Shown: positions 31,391 through 43,892, counted from the first letter of the stretch. The stretch is DNA of 64,000 nucleotides from Ditylenchus dipsaci (GCA_004194705.1 SADC01000205.1:92749-156748); one strand, 5' to 3'. Made by a program: numbers and translations. Notes: generated by a model not told the origin, from the letters alone.

Positions 31391-31531
31391 ATTTGTCGCT
31401 CATTCTCTTTTACATCTTCTAATAGTATTCGGATAGCTTTTTTTTGTTACATCGGCAAATTATTTTGGTGAATTAAAGTTTTATAAAAAAGCCTTCTTTA
31501 TTATATGTAATATATACATTTTTTAATTTTT

Positions 31532-32108
31532 CTTAAATCATGTTTAAACGTCTCCTAAGCGATTTTTATACGCTTAAAAAGATTAAAAAGCTGTTTTCCC
31601 ACATTTTTTTATATAAAAAGTCGTTTTTTTAAGGATTTTTTTTTGACCAGAATCGGACTTTTTGCCTTGGGGGACCAGGGTAAACCAACCTAAACAGGTA
31701 CCTGGATTCCCTAAAAAGATGTAATTTGAATATAGTTTCGAATACTGGGTTCACCACATAAATAAAACTTTGGTATGTATGTTTTTTCATGCAGCCAGAG
31801 TCTTCTTCGGGGGCGCAGGGGGCTTGATGGGTTAGAGATGCGCGCACTCACTTACCTTAGACATGATTCCGAGCAAGACTCATGATCATAATACATACAT
31901 ATAGAGATTCTTTTTGCCCAGCTCCAATGACCGAAATGGGGTGAAACATTTAAGGTGGTTTACCTTGATCGCCCAAGGCAAAAAGTCGAATTTCGGCCAA
32001 AATGTATTTTTTTCCAAAAATCGACTTTTATATGAAAAAGTGTCGGAAAGCAGCTTTTTTATCGAGTTAGCGCGTAAAAATCACTTAGAAGACGTTTAAA
32101 CATGATCT
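31532..32108. mobile_element. Foldback with GCGCAGGGG core beyond HRD1 3' end
   Basis: ATCATGTTTAAACGTCTCCTAAG-like left arm and CTTAGAAGACGTTTAAACATGAT right arm are inverted; inner arms share GACTTTTTGCCTTGGG. The core occupies about 31745-31928. It starts about 60 bp after the ATTAAA signal of HRD1. Confidence 0.75.
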
Positions 32109-33324
32109 ACGAAAAATTAAAAAACGCATTTTTCAGTCACAAATCCCATACGCTGACCTACCCTGAGCCTTAACTTCTTGTTCTAAAGAATAGTTAGTTA
32201 CAGTGATTTTGGGAGTTTCAGATTCTTGGGAGGAGTATTCTATACTAGCGCCCACAATATTATTTGAGATACCCCTTTTTCGAAAATATGGTATCGTTTT
32301 AAGAGGAAACATTACTCCATTTTTCAATAACGACCGACATAATTGAAATACTCGTGATATTTCAGAGCAAACTGTGAAAACAGAACTAGCAAAAGATTTC
32401 AAAAAATGAGATAACAAAGTGCAGGAACCAATTTTTTGCAGGCCTTTTTGCTGGCCGGAGCCGATTATAACTTTAAAATTTTCGGGAAACTTCTGTGGGC
32501 CATTTACGCACTAGGTCAACCAAAGACAACTGGCAAAAGAATTCAATCAAATCAATCGAATAAATTATAGAATTAAAAAAAAATGCAACTTCCAATTAAC
32601 CTAAATTATTTGCCTCAAACATATGTTGTTGTAATCTTTTTCCCTATTTATTTGTGTTATTTTCACATGAGATGTAAGTCCCTGTTTTAATTTTCATATC
32701 CATTTTTTCAGAGATATATATGCATAGATAAGTAAGTGTGCTATTTTTGTGGCTGATATCTTCCCTTTTCTTCAGAAATTTGCACACTAGCTTTAGAAAA
32801 CGAAAGAAACGAGGAAAATAAAGAAACAATTGAGTGGACAACGGGTTAATTATGAATGTGTGTGCATTTTTACAGGGTGGGTGGCAAAAGTTTCAGTAGA
32901 CTCAAGTTGGAAAATAGCTGGGATTATACCCCAAGTATAAAAAAACCGACCCCGTAAACTCGGAAAAAAATTTGTGTCGATTCTTAGTTTTTGAGTGAAG
33001 ATTCAAAATCTAGCAAAAGAAATCGGTGGCGCTTGTAGATCTTTAGAAAAACTGAAAATCAGCAAGGAAAACATTCTCTGTGGTTCGAGATACAGACCCC
33101 CGAAATTGTTACTAGAGGTTTTACAGTGTTTGTATTGATAATTTTCGGAAGTTTTTTCATTGTTCAAACCTTTCATCAATTGAGTTTTCCAAAAGTTATC
33201 CACAAAAAAATCTGTTAAATTTTATCGTCGATATTTGCCCTAATTCTCATAGTAAAAAAACCTTGTGAACCAAAAATTCTCACATTCAACTATCACGTCA
33301 TCAGGAAAGTTTTTAATTTTCTCT
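32109..33324. other. AT-rich noncoding stretch
   Basis: I see no gene, splice-consistent exon or clear repeat pair here. A poly-A-rich and T-rich background with short open frames only. The box-like TACAGGGTGGGTGGCAAAAG at 32871 could be the left end of a mobile element but has no partner that I found. Confidence 0.4.
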
Positions 33325-33485
33325 CAAAAAATTTTTGTGGCATTGTGTTTTTTCTATGAATTGTTTGGCCATTTTTTAAAGTTGACCTCTCATTCTCTAA
33401 CTGGGATTCTAAGCTACAAAAGGAGGGTCAACTTTAAAAAGTGGCCATAAAAAACATGAAAAACACAACGCCGCAAAACGTTTAA
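33325..33485. repeat. Short hairpin element
   Basis: TTTGTGGCATTGTGTTTTTTC at the left and GAAAAACACAACGCCGCAAA at the right are inverted, as are GGCCATTTTTTAAAGTTGAC / GTCAACTTTAAAAAGTGGCC. Confidence 0.75.
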
Positions 33486-33903
33486 AAAAACACACATACA
33501 TTCCGGACGACCTAGTAATAATCAAACGGCAACCAGATTTTTTCACCAAGTTATTGAAAATGTAGCGTTAAAAAAATTAATTAGTGGATCGAGCTGATTT
33601 TTCCAAGCCTGCTTGAAATAACCGAAATGAACTGGTCTTAAAAAACAAACTGTACCCCTAGTTTAACCAATTGTCGATAATTTAATCGCCTAATCAAACT
33701 TGGGTGCCCTGAATTTTTAAGCCTCACACCCTGTAATACTCTCTGTCTTATATTTCTGCAAAAAATAAAGATTCTTAAAAGAATTTTCACATTGATTTGC
33801 CTGGCCAAAAACATCTTTTCATAATCTTTCTATTCAACAAAATTTTACAACAATTTAAGCTCAATGAAGCCAAAGTTTTATTGTTCTCGCTGACTAGCTA
33901 GAA

Positions 33904-34169
33904 TGTGGATATGGGAAAAGGGGGCTGGTAAATGGCTTCTTGGAAGTAGTATTAGTCCTTATGAGATTATCTTTTTATTGAATAGAAGAGGAGTCAATAC
34001 AGCGGGCCTACTGGATGATGAGGCAACAGACCCAACACCGATTAAAGCATATCAGCAGGGCCAGCAGAGCCATTTCCCACGCACCCATCTAAATCGTTTG
34101 CTATTTGCTTTTATATTCCTTTTGTTTCTTGAGGTGTTGGATTTTGATTGGGGGTTTAAGCTTTTTTAG
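33904..34169 (+). other. Possible isolated exon, unrecognised
   Basis: An open frame contains NRRGVNTAGLLDDEATDPTP, IKAYQQGQQSHFPRTHLNRL and LFAFIFLLFLEVLDFDWGFK, i.e. a polar segment followed by a hydrophobic helix, then TAG. An acceptor-like ATTGAATAG precedes RGVNTAG. It could be a terminal exon of a small membrane protein, but no partner exon or start was identified. Confidence 0.2.
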
Positions 34170-34963
34170 ATTTTTGTGTTTGTTTTGTTTTCATTCTCAG
34201 GTTACAACTTTTGGGCGTAAAGGAAAATTTCTATTTGTTTTTACCCTTTAATTAGGTTTTTTTGTTTATATTTAATTTGAAAATCACCCCGTGACACATA
34301 TAATGCGCCCCGATCTTTTTTAATTTCGGACTTATAAAAAACACCCACTCATCCTGAGTCAGATTTTTCGCGTCCATAGTTGTACGTTGATAACTATAAA
34401 ATATCTGGTATAATATCCTATAAATTCTACAGTTAACGATGCGGCAATTTTTTTTTGAACAAGATAAGTGGGTGTTTTTGCTAAGTCAGAAAAACATAGG
34501 ACAAAAGTTACTGATATTTTTTGGCCACAGTCAGCAAGAAAAAGTTTGTTTGGAGGCGGTTTGAATGGATTAATTTTCGCAGTTATTCTCAACTTACTTT
34601 TTCGTCAAAGCATGTTTTTAATACAAATTATTAATTATTCCTAATGAGTGTCGTAAAGACTTTGTATTTCTTTTTTAGTCCAAAAAATTTTTGTAGGGAA
34701 ATCTAGGTTTGGACGTTGATATATTTTCTGAACTTTTACTCATTTAATTTGTAGAAAAACAAAGTTGGAAAATCATTTTTTGTGTTATCTTAATGGGCTT
34801 TTTTTGGATAAGTGAAAAATTTGAAAAATCGCGAAAAAGCTATTTTTACTGTCAGGAAAAATATCATCGACAATTTTTAATTTGTGTAAGATTTTTTATA
34901 AATTTTTGTAAATTTTATGATTGGGGATGAATACCTGAAAAATCGGAACTCAAGCCATATATA

Positions 34964-35362
34964 CAGTCTAACCTCGATATAAAGTAAACCTTTTGGTCAT
35001 TCCCAGCCAATAAAATTAGCTTTGATACAAGGTCACCTACTAATTTAGCTGTTTTTGCAATAAATTTCCTTTTCCCTTATAAAAAATAGAAAAATGGTCA
35101 AAAAAATGAAAATTCCCATAAAAAAGAGCTTTGATCACCCTGAATATCCAGAAATAAAGACTTAGTTTTTTTCGTTTACCCTTACTCTAAAGCAGTTAAC
35201 CCTAGCTTAAATAACTTACCGTGCTAGAAAAATTTGTAAAACACAAAGATATAGTTTTATATGAGATAATCCCCGATATAAGGTCACTTGAAATTTTTCG
35301 GAACATAGGCCTTGCTTTTTTTGGCCAGTCTCCAGGGGTGACCTTATATCGAGGTTCGACTG
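34964..35362. mobile_element. pogo-like MITE, TA flanks
   Basis: CAGTCTAACCTCGATATAAA and TTATATCGAGGTTCGACTG are the ends, with TA on both sides (34962-34963, 35363-35364). Internal ATATAAGGTCAC units in both halves. No coding sequence. Confidence 0.8.
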
Positions 35363-35520
35363 TATACCGAATTTTATTTTTGAGGCCATATTTCTTGTAA
35401 TGCAGCTCCCAGGGCTTTATTCGTCTACTCACCGAAAACGAGGAAAATGTTGAGGTCAATCTTTAAATGTTTGGATGTGAAATTCAAATCGAAATAGCTG
35501 AATATGTATAGATTGTGATA

Positions 35521-35861
35521 TAGTCTACTCTCGATATAAAACCGCGTCCGGGACCGGCCATCAACGGTGTTACATCGAGAGTGGTGTTGTATCGGGAGTG
35601 TCGCGAGCGGCCACGGCCAACAGCTCGTGAATTGGAAAAAGAGGGAATGGAGGGATATTTGATCCCACTCCCTTTGGATCCGCAGAGAAATGCCTTAAAC
35701 AATAGGCCACCGCTGGGAAAGTGAAGAAATTTGTAGACATCACTTGCGTCGAAGACGCAACAGGGAGTATCTTTTCAGTCAAATCTCGAAAAAATACATT
35801 TTCTGGGACCGTCGATTGGCGTTGTTATATCAAGAGTGGTGTTATATCGAGAGTAGACTGT
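35521..35861. mobile_element. pogo-like MITE, CTCTCGATATAA ends
   Basis: TAGTCTACTCTCGATATAAA and TTATATCGAGAGTAGACTG are inverted. GGGACCGGCCATCAACGGTG near the left and GGGACCGTCGATTGGCGTTG near the right are direct copies, showing internal duplication. Confidence 0.75.
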
Positions 35862-36021
35862 GGCAAATAAAATGTTTGATGGAAAGAAATTGAAAGTAAA
35901 GTTATTTCGGATACATTTCGTCACTTTTCGAGATGTGGCTTAGATTACAAATCAAAGATTAGAAGTAAATTTGATCTCTCGATTTTAATATCAAAATTAT
36001 TGTCTAAAATTATGTTTAAAG

Positions 36022-36302
36022 GGTAAAAATCCAACTCGTCTCAAACCCCAACTACTCTCAAGTCCCAACTCATCTCAACTTTTTTTTCACAATTCCAGCC
36101 AATGTATCCCGATTCTCGGTCACTCTGTTGTTTTTAGGCTTAGGCGCAGGGTAGGCCAGCGTACTATAGGACAGGCTCAAACGTGTTTTCTTTCACTTTT
36201 TTGGAGATATACAAGCTGAAATTTGAAAAAAATTAAAATTGAGACGAGTTGGGACTTGAGATGAGCTGAATTGAGACGAGGCAGTCGTTGAGACGAGTTG
36301 GG
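36022..36302. mobile_element. Small foldback with AACTCGTCTCAA arms
   Basis: Left array 36030-36080: CAACTCGTCTCAAACCCC, CAACTACTCTCAAGTCCC, CAACTCATCTCAA. Right array 36240-36300: inverted GAGACGAGTTGGGACTTGAG and two more units. The loop carries TTAGGCGCAGGGTAGGCCAG (36142-36161). Confidence 0.7.
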
Positions 36303-36849
36303 TGTTCTTCGTTTAAAGGCTTTTTTCACTGATTCAGTGCTGCAATGGTGTCTATCTCCGAAAAAAGTTTTGTTAATTCTAGCTTTGCATAAGTACTATT
36401 TTCTTACTATTTTTAAAAAGGTAAACGCTCAAAGCTCACTTTTTGTTGTTAAAGGAGCACTCATTCAGCTTTGTATAATTGCCATTATTTCTAGCTTCAG
36501 TCGTTTTTTTGCCCTCTTATTCCGGACATCCCTCCAAAGAGGTTAATCTTGGGACAATTAATGGCCTCTAGGGACATCTTTTTTTCTGTGCAACAATAAA
36601 AAAGGGCTTTTAATAATGCAAGAAGTCAGTCATCCTATAATGTCTTCTTGTTCTTCCTCTTCTTTAATAAGCTTCGTTATATTCTCTACCGTTTCTTGTT
36701 TGGGAACTAATTTAAAAGCTGTAGTATGATGGACCACAGGTCATATGGATATTTTTTGAACGCCGGTGGAAGTTGGTTGTGGATTCGATCTCCATTGAAG
36801 ATTTGATTCATAAATTTTCCAAAATGGTGCATTCTTTAGTAATCTTATT

Positions 36850-37210
36850 TCGGTACTTATTCCGTTTGCCCCCTCTCCCCCCCCCCATTTTAGTTAAAAA
36901 TTTTTAAAGTTTTTCACTTTATTTTAAAAATTTCAAATCTTATAATGCCAATAACCTAGTTAATTTTACTGAAATGGATAAAATTTACAAATTTAACATA
37001 GTCCCGCTGCTGTTAGTTCTTAAGCTTAAGGTCGGCTAACGAACGTTAGAAAAGACACAAACACCTTTTTCAGCAAGATAGAACATATAACACTAGAAAT
37101 ACAAGAAACAAGCAATCAAATATATAATAATATTATTAAAATGGCTTATTAAGGCAAAAAAGTTGAAAATTTGTGACCAAAATGGGGGCGACAGACGGAA
37201 TAAGTACCGT
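36850..37210. mobile_element. TIR element with CGGTACTTATTCCGTTTGCC ends
   Basis: CGGTACTTATTCCGTTTGCC with a C run at the left and GGGGGCGACAGACGGAATAA, GTACCG at the right form an inverted pair of about 28 bp. Interior 36900-37180 is AT-rich without genes. Confidence 0.65.
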
Positions 37211-39054
37211 AAACACCTGGCATGAAACGAAAAAAGGCAGGACGAGAATTCCGCAGAAGGCAATTCAGCAGCGAGTGATTCCAGAGGTTAATCTGGAGGT
37301 TAATTCAGCGGAAAATTTATTTTAGAGGTCGTCGTTAAGCAAAAACAAAAGTTTAACATGCAATTTACATTCATCATAGTCGATTTGCATACAAAATTGC
37401 ATATTTTGCATATTTTTTGTCTTAAAGTGAATCTTAAATTTGACAGTAAGTTTGAATTTGCGCAGAACGGAAAAATGCTCATGATGGGGAAAAAAGTACC
37501 CGCGTTTTCGGTTTTAGTCAAAAATGAGAAAAATTGTGCCCATTTTTTGTGAAAAAGTGATTTTCACAAAAAGCAAGCGCTTTTTTCCTAAACTTGGGTA
37601 TTTTTACGTATCGTCCTTTGAATTTGAAAAAAGCGAATCCGGCGACAGAATTCCGTTTTTGTCTACTAGGAACGTAGAAATGTAAATTTTCCGCGAATTT
37701 TTTTTCATTATTATTATTTCCTATAATTTTTTCCTTACCGCCATCCCCTCCCGCCGGAATCGCTCCTCGTAAAATCCTCCCCATGCCTTGAAAAACCACT
37801 ATCACAAAAAGCTAAAATATGCCATGAAGATTATTTTTTTGTCTGCCACAAAAAACTGATTTCAATTTTATTTTTTTTTCGTAGCAGAAATAATCTTTTT
37901 CGTGGCAAATTAGCTTCTTTGCAAACCATATTAGTATGAGCTTCGATTTCTCAACATTGCAACTTTATTTGGTAGTTTCTTATTTTTGGCTGCACTGTAA
38001 CTTTTACTTTTAGTTACCGGTATTTGAGCAATTTGGCTTTTTCAAATTTCTTTTTTTGGCTTATTTGTTCTTGTTGATGTAGTTTGTTATTCTTTCAAAA
38101 AATTCACACAATTTTTTCTTTCGCAATTTTTAGATTTTGAATAATTTATGGTTTATCCATCATTTTAAGACTATTAAAAGCAAATTTAATCCCTTAGAAT
38201 TCCATGTTTAGTTGATGTTGAGTCTTTTTTAATAAGGAAGCCTTAGTTTGAACATTTTTTTTGATCAGTTTTTTAGTCTTGTCTAGGCAGACATCCTTTG
38301 GCATGTCTTGGAGCGACTAATCCTCTTTCTCCAACCTGCTGACTCCAAACGTAACAACAAATTTAATGAATTGGATTTGTCGCCCTGATGGCTCATCGGC
38401 ACAAAAGTTGATGGAGTAATCGCGTGGAGGCTTGTATCTTTTTTGGTTTCGGCAGAAAGTAATTTCTCAAGCCTGGCTAGTTGACTTGATATTGCAGAGA
38501 ATAAGACGAAATGGCAGTCCCTAGACTGGTGTGCTCATTGAGGGAGTAAGTGTTGAGACTGGTCACACCCGTCTGCATAATTCATTGGGGACTTCCACAT
38601 CCACTTTCTAATTCCCTACAATTAAAAGTTTTCTTTTGATGGGCCAACTTTTTGATCTTTTTAGTTTATTTTAAGTTATGAATAAATAAATAATGAGGTT
38701 GGGCACAATTCAATTATGTAGGGAGATCTAATATTTGTGCTCACTTTTAAACGGGTGTAACTTTTTTGTAGTCTTTTTTTCCGAAATTCCGTGAACTAAG
38801 TGTTTAATGCCATTTCGTTTGGTATATATGATGTAAAAACACGATTTCTGTTTAGTCCCCTATGTTGTTTGGGCCCTGGTCTGTGGATGATGGCCTTTAG
38901 AGGGGCAAGGCCCACACCACAGGAGAAACCAAGCAAAAATTGTTACAATAGGCTAATTTTCACGAGGACTCATTAAAAAATGAAGGGTTATTCAGGCTCG
39001 TTAGCAGTGAACTTATTTAGCCCAGCGATTGCCTTAATGCCTATAAGAAAGGTT
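37211..39054. other. AT-rich noncoding stretch
   Basis: Only short open frames. A local hairpin TTTTTGTGAAAAAGTGATTTTCACAAAAA lies at about 37545-37573. No exons, RNAs or paired arms recognised otherwise. Confidence 0.4.
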
Positions 39055-40866
39055 CACCCTTATTTCCGCCAAACTCATTTCCGCCAACTCATTTCCGCCA
39101 ACTTATTTCCGCCAAACTCATTTCCGCCAACCTTATTTCCGCCAACCTCATTTCCGCCAACCTTATTTCCGCCAACCTCATTTCCGCCACTTTTTATAAA
39201 TTTTTTAATTCAAAATTTTTTATGCTTTTCAGGTTCCAAAAACTGTTTCTGTACTAATTTAACTATTCTAAAGATGGTTTGACGGTAGTGAAATGTTGTT
39301 TTGTAGGGTATTTATCGAGGTTTCATAAAACTGCTCAAATGACAGTTTACTGCATGTAAACCATCTCTAGAATACTTAATTAGTACAGGCAAGTGCCTTG
39401 GAGGCCGAAAAACAGGAAAAAGTGCGTCAAGTCAACATCGAGATTTACGAAGTGGTCATGCACTTTGTTAATCACCAACTTTTTTCTCAAATTTATAATC
39501 AACCCCTCTAAGTATCTACGTATAGTAGTTTGGGAGAATACTTAGTAGAAGTTCTATGTTAATCACTTTTTTAAAAATTTTTTGAAATTTTTTGTTGAGA
39601 AGCAGCGTAATGACTTTTTCAAAACATTCTTTTATTATGTTTTTGTGTGAAAATGCTTCACTGTGACTGAACATAGAAGATCTTTATATATGTCTTCCGG
39701 TAATTTTTATTTAGCTCGAATAAGCCAACTTTCCATAACACGCATGAACTAAGCAATAATAGGCAAAAAAGTTAGAAACTATGACAACTTTTCGACGATA
39801 ATTTCTTTGACCATGTTCTGTCGAGCACTTTCCATTTCGGCCTGAGAGAAATTCAACCGTCCACTACGAGATACGCTTTCGGCAAATCGGCAGACGAATA
39901 TTCCGCAATCAAAGGTTTTCGTCTGTACTGGAATGTCCTAAAAATTTTAACTAGTCCATACCCGAGAAATATAGAGCATACTTTTAGGCTGAAAGCAACC
40001 CATTGCATCACATCCACCTCAAGGAAGCCTCTTTCTATAGCATTTTTTTGAAGGAACTCCCTGCAAAGTTGGTCTTCAATCAGTACAATCTAAGAAACTC
40101 TTACTTCGTCAAATTCAAATGAGGACTGCCGTCTCTGTGAAGTGAATCGTAGAAGATAATCGCGCCCTTTTCAACATTGATAACCTTTAACGAAAAATAC
40201 GGTACAAGAAACGCATTAAATTACTGAAGCATACCAGTAACCAATGACTGGGCGAGGGAATTGGAAGAAGCAGAAGATCGAAGTCGAATAGATCAACATT
40301 ATTTGTCCAGTGAAGTATTTTTTTTGCCCTTTCTGTTCCACCTTTCACTTGCATTATACGTTAAGATATTCGGGATAAGAAACAATGTAAATAATCCCAT
40401 ACCTGGAAATTGCTTTGACTTCTTCGACACGTGTGGGACTTTATTCGCGCCAAATTATCGGTTGAGCCGTATTTTGAAGCCGCCTTACCACCACATATTC
40501 GAACGCAACGCCAGTTCTGCATTATCTTTGCCAAATTTGTATAGTCCGTTGCACATCACAAGTAGCTTCCACTTACTCTTTTTGCTTATCGATGCCATTT
40601 TCTACAATAAATAATTTTCATAACGAGAAAAATATAGATATGGAAAGTAACAACGCAAACAAGGGAGTACACAAATGAAAAAAACGAGAAATTTGGTGAT
40701 CCGAAACTATTATCTTAAGGCTTTCTTAAAAAGTGGCGGAAATGAGGTTGGCGGAAATAAGGTTGGCGGAAATGAGGTTGCCGGAAATAAGGTTGGCGGA
40801 AATGAGTTTGGCGGAAATAAGTTGGCGGAAATGAGTTGGCGGAAATGATTTTGGCGGAAATAAGTG
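39055..40866. mobile_element. Foldback with TTTCCGCCAAC arrays carrying a Ulp1-like protease
   Basis: Left array 39061-39190 has about nine units of CTCATTTCCGCCAAC / CTTATTTCCGCCAAC alternating; right array 40733-40862 has about nine inverted GGCGGAAATGAGGTT / GGCGGAAATAAGGTT units. Just inside the left array AACTGTTTCTGTACTAATT and an inverted counterpart (about 39365-39390) form another arm pair. The interior holds a spliced minus-strand cysteine protease gene (39779-40354, perhaps with upstream exons to about 40610). A cargo gene with introns implies capture at DNA level. Confidence 0.8.
39779..40354 (-). CDS. Ulp1/SENP-type C48 cysteine protease, catalytic part
   Basis: C48 peptidases remove SUMO or related modifiers. 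Minus-strand exons with consistent phases: 40354-40235, 40184-40105, 40060-39982, 39937-39779 (stop TAG); 145 residues from ATG 40354. The core matches the family: LLLLPIPSPSHWLL (His37), GAIIFYDSL (Asp53), DIPVQTKTFDCGIFVCRFAE (oxyanion Gln98, Cys104), then a C-terminal MVKEII helix. All four catalytic positions are present. The N-terminal third of a usual catalytic domain (about 200 residues) is missing or lies in unrecognised upstream exons: MASISKK with a GTAAGT donor near 40600, and YKFGKDNAELALRSNMW near 40530. It lies wholly inside a foldback. Whether it serves the element or is a captured host gene is unknown; Ulp1 capture by plant MULEs is a precedent. Confidence 0.8.
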
Positions 40867-41369
40867 TTAACCATAAGAAAGCCCTCTGTCTGGGCTTTAG
40901 AGAAAATTTTTCGTAGAGAAATTTTTTTAGGGCGCAGCCGACCTTTTTTGAAAATTTTTTTTAGATAATAAAGGGAAGGAGCAAGTTGTGCCACTTCAGT
41001 TTCTGCTCCATCAGCTTGTCCCCTCTATCAGCAATTTTAAACCGATAGAATGCCGAAAAAGGGCGCAAACTGAAATGGTACAACCTTCTCCTTCCCAGAA
41101 TATATCGACCAGACATTTATTATTAGCACGGGAAAGACTGACGTGCCAAACTATGCATTTTGTGCAAAATTTCAGGCTGCATGCGATGGCTGAAAAAATT
41201 TTCGGAAAGAGGACGTCTTTCAACGGGTAAAACAATATTTCAGCCTATTTCAGCCATGATCTCAAGACAATAAATATTCAAACAAATCGATACATGTTTA
41301 ATAAATCGATAAGTCGATAATTCGAATATTTATTGTCTTTTTCAGTCTTTTTTCAAAAAAATTCTGCCA

Positions 41370-41920
41370 AAAGGATGGGCAATACTTTTTTTTGACCCAG
41401 ATTCACTTTTTCTGTCCCAAATTCACTTTTTTTGTCCCAGATTTCCTCATTTGTGTCCCAGATTTAGCTTAAACCACAGGGGACCAAGCACTTGCAAAAT
41501 TGGTCAAAAAATTTTCTCTCATAACAGCCTGAAAGTTTTTCTATAACGTTTCTATCATGTTTTGAGCATTTTCGCCAAAAATTATTTTTTCCGCAAAAAT
41601 TTTTGCCTTGGGGGACCAAGGTAGCCCAAAGTTTTCAGGAGCCTGAAATGTGACCTTGTTCCCCAAGGCAAAAATTTTTGCGGAAAAATAATTTTTGGCG
41701 AAAATGCTCAAAACATGATAGAAACGTTATAGAAAAACTTTCAGGCTGTTATGAGAGAAAATTTTTTTGACCAATTTTGTAAGTGCTTGGTCCCCCTGTG
41801 GTTTAAGCTGAATCTGGGACAGAAATGAGGAAATCTGGGACAAAAAAAAGTGAATCTGGGACAAGTCAAATCTGGGACAGAAAAAAGTGAATCTGGGTCA
41901 AAAAAAGTTTTGCCCAAAAG
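41370..41920. mobile_element. Foldback with TTCACTTTTTCTGTCCCAGA arrays
   Basis: Left array 41397-41470 has four units of GATTCACTTTTT(C)TGTCCCA; right array 41810-41905 has four or five inverted AATCTGGGACAGAAAAAAGT units. Inner arms are almost perfectly complementary over about 150 bp (CAGCCTGAAAGTTTTTCTAT, CATGTTTTGAGCATTTTCGC, GCAAAAATTTTTGCCTTG). Confidence 0.8.
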
Positions 41921-42077
41921 GATGCAGAATTAAATTTTCTTTTTCTTTAATTTTTTTCGATTTAAAAGTAGTAATTTCTAACACAATTTTTTGGACCACA
42001 GTTACCAAAATTTCTTCAAAAAGCTGTTTTTTCTAGATTTGTTACAGGAACGGGTGAATGTGATTTAAAACTGTTTC

Positions 42078-42852
42078 TTTGAAAGGGACCATGACCTTTA
42101 CGTTTTTTTGTTGTTATTTCATAGTATTTTTACTTTTTTAATTCATTTATGTTCTGGGGCATTCATATGTAAATCTAGACATTTTTGGTTTTTTTTCATA
42201 AAATTTTGAAGTAAATGAAGGGTGCAACTGAAATGGAACGCCAAAAGTCCAAATTTCACAAGAAAATTTTATATTACTGTTTTGATTTAGACTTTTATTG
42301 TACGGTTTTGAACTTTTTCCCACTAGCTTGTAGCCCTGAATCTCAGCTTTCTAACAGGCTATCGAACTCTGAAAAGTCATTTCAGAAATGTTAAAACTAA
42401 TCACTTTGAAAAAGACTAGAACATTTAGGCCTTTTGAAGTAATGAGCTGCAATTTTTTTGAAATTCATTAGTTTTCACATTTCTTGATTTACTTTTTAGA
42501 GTTTGATATTCTGTTAGAAAGCTGAGATTTAGGGCTACAGGCTAGTGCAAAAAATTCAAACTCGTACAATAAAAGTCTAAATTAAAACAGTAATATAAAA
42601 TTTTCTTGTGAAATTTGGACTTTTGGTATTCCACTTTAGTTGCACCCATTATTTAGTTCCAAAATATTATGAAAATACAATCTAACAATTTCTAGATTGA
42701 CATATAAATGTCCCAAAATATTAAAAAATTAAAAAAAAAACTTAAAAAAATATTAAATAATAACGAAAAACGTAAAAATTAGAAAAAAATAAAATGGTCA
42801 ATTTGCCAGCCACCCCATCCCCCCCCCAAAGATCATGGTCCCTTTAAGAAGC
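42078..42852. mobile_element. Long foldback with GTAGCCCTGAATCTCAGCTT module
   Basis: Outer GAAAGGGACCATGACCTTTA / AAAGATCATGGTCCCTTTAA; inner GGGTGCAACTGAAATGGAAC / complement near 42645. CTTGTAGCCCTGAATCTCAG (42329-42348) is mirrored near 42515-42540. Related to the interior of 20068-21276. Confidence 0.8.
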
Positions 42853-43524
42853 TGTCTGGCTTCTGGTTTGTGCTATAAACATAAAGTCTAAATAAAGAAG
42901 TCCATAAACCACCTAAAACTCTTACTCCTAGTATATTTTAGGTCGTCAGCCATTCAATTTGCAAGGCGACAACGTAATTAACTGGATATAGACAGCATTC
43001 GCCGCATTATTATAATGCAACTGCTGCTGCTTTCTGGCTTGTCTTTTTTCTCCATATTCCCATTTCGTTCTTCACAGCTACTAAAGCCATGGATTTGCTA
43101 CCATTTATTTAGTTAGTTTGCCTTTTGGTTGGCCACTGCGAGAAAGCCCACGGCTTTTCTCTTATTTTTGCATATTTATAATTAAAAAATTTGAACTAAT
43201 GCAACTGTTAGGATCTGAACTAGTCGTAAACTTGCAGGCATGTGTCCATTACACACTTTCTGTTTATTTTGACTTTTTAAACCAAGTTTTGCCATATGTT
43301 GCCATAAAGGTGACTAACGGTGGAAAAGGAGAACGGGAATTGACATTGATTTCGTGGTTTCTACTTTTTTTGCTACCTTCGAAGAGTTGTGAGAACATTT
43401 AAGGTGAGATAAGCCTTTTTGAAATAGTCATTCAAAAAGGCAATAATTTTTGGTCCAAAACGCCTTTTAAATTTTTTAACTTTTTTTTGTGTAAAAAATG
43501 ATTTTGCGACAGAAAAATTAGGGT
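42853..43524. other. Noncoding stretch
   Basis: Includes a higher-complexity segment (42935-43140, e.g. CTGCTGCTGCTTTCTGGCTT) that is less AT-rich than its surroundings, but I see no splice-consistent coding exon. Could be a regulatory or UTR remnant. Confidence 0.3.
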
Positions 43525-43892
43525 TGTCAAATTCCCCGGTCAATTACTTAGAATTCACCGAAAAACGGGGAAATACAAAACATGGATTTCCGATTCAAGA
43601 CATTTAATTTTATCGAAAAATAAGTTACTGACAACAATTTGACATAATGTGATTGCCTGAAATGTCATTTTTGACTTGAAATTGACGGAATTGGAAGAAG
43701 CAAACGAACTTTAAACAAATTCTTCCTTGGAAGTTCTTTTTAAAACGATATATGAAATCATCATACTTCGCTGCGAGGCCAAGCTTTTTCTTGTGAATTT
43801 CACTGTACATAATTCCCCGACTTTTCTTCACCGGGGAAATAGGCTGGGAATTATCGGGGAATTTCCGGGGATTCCCCCATTGACGACCCTAG
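43525..43892. mobile_element. Hairpin element, TAGGGTTGTCAA ends
   Basis: TAGGGTTGTCAAATTCCCCG at the left and TTGACGACCCTA at the right; CGGGGAATTTCCGGGGATTC repeated near the right end and ACGGGGAAATAC near the left. No coding sequence. Confidence 0.55.

Noticed and set aside
40261..40614. Plus-strand 117-residue frame
   Set aside because: Opposite strand of the Ulp1-like exons, which show catalytic motifs and splice sites.
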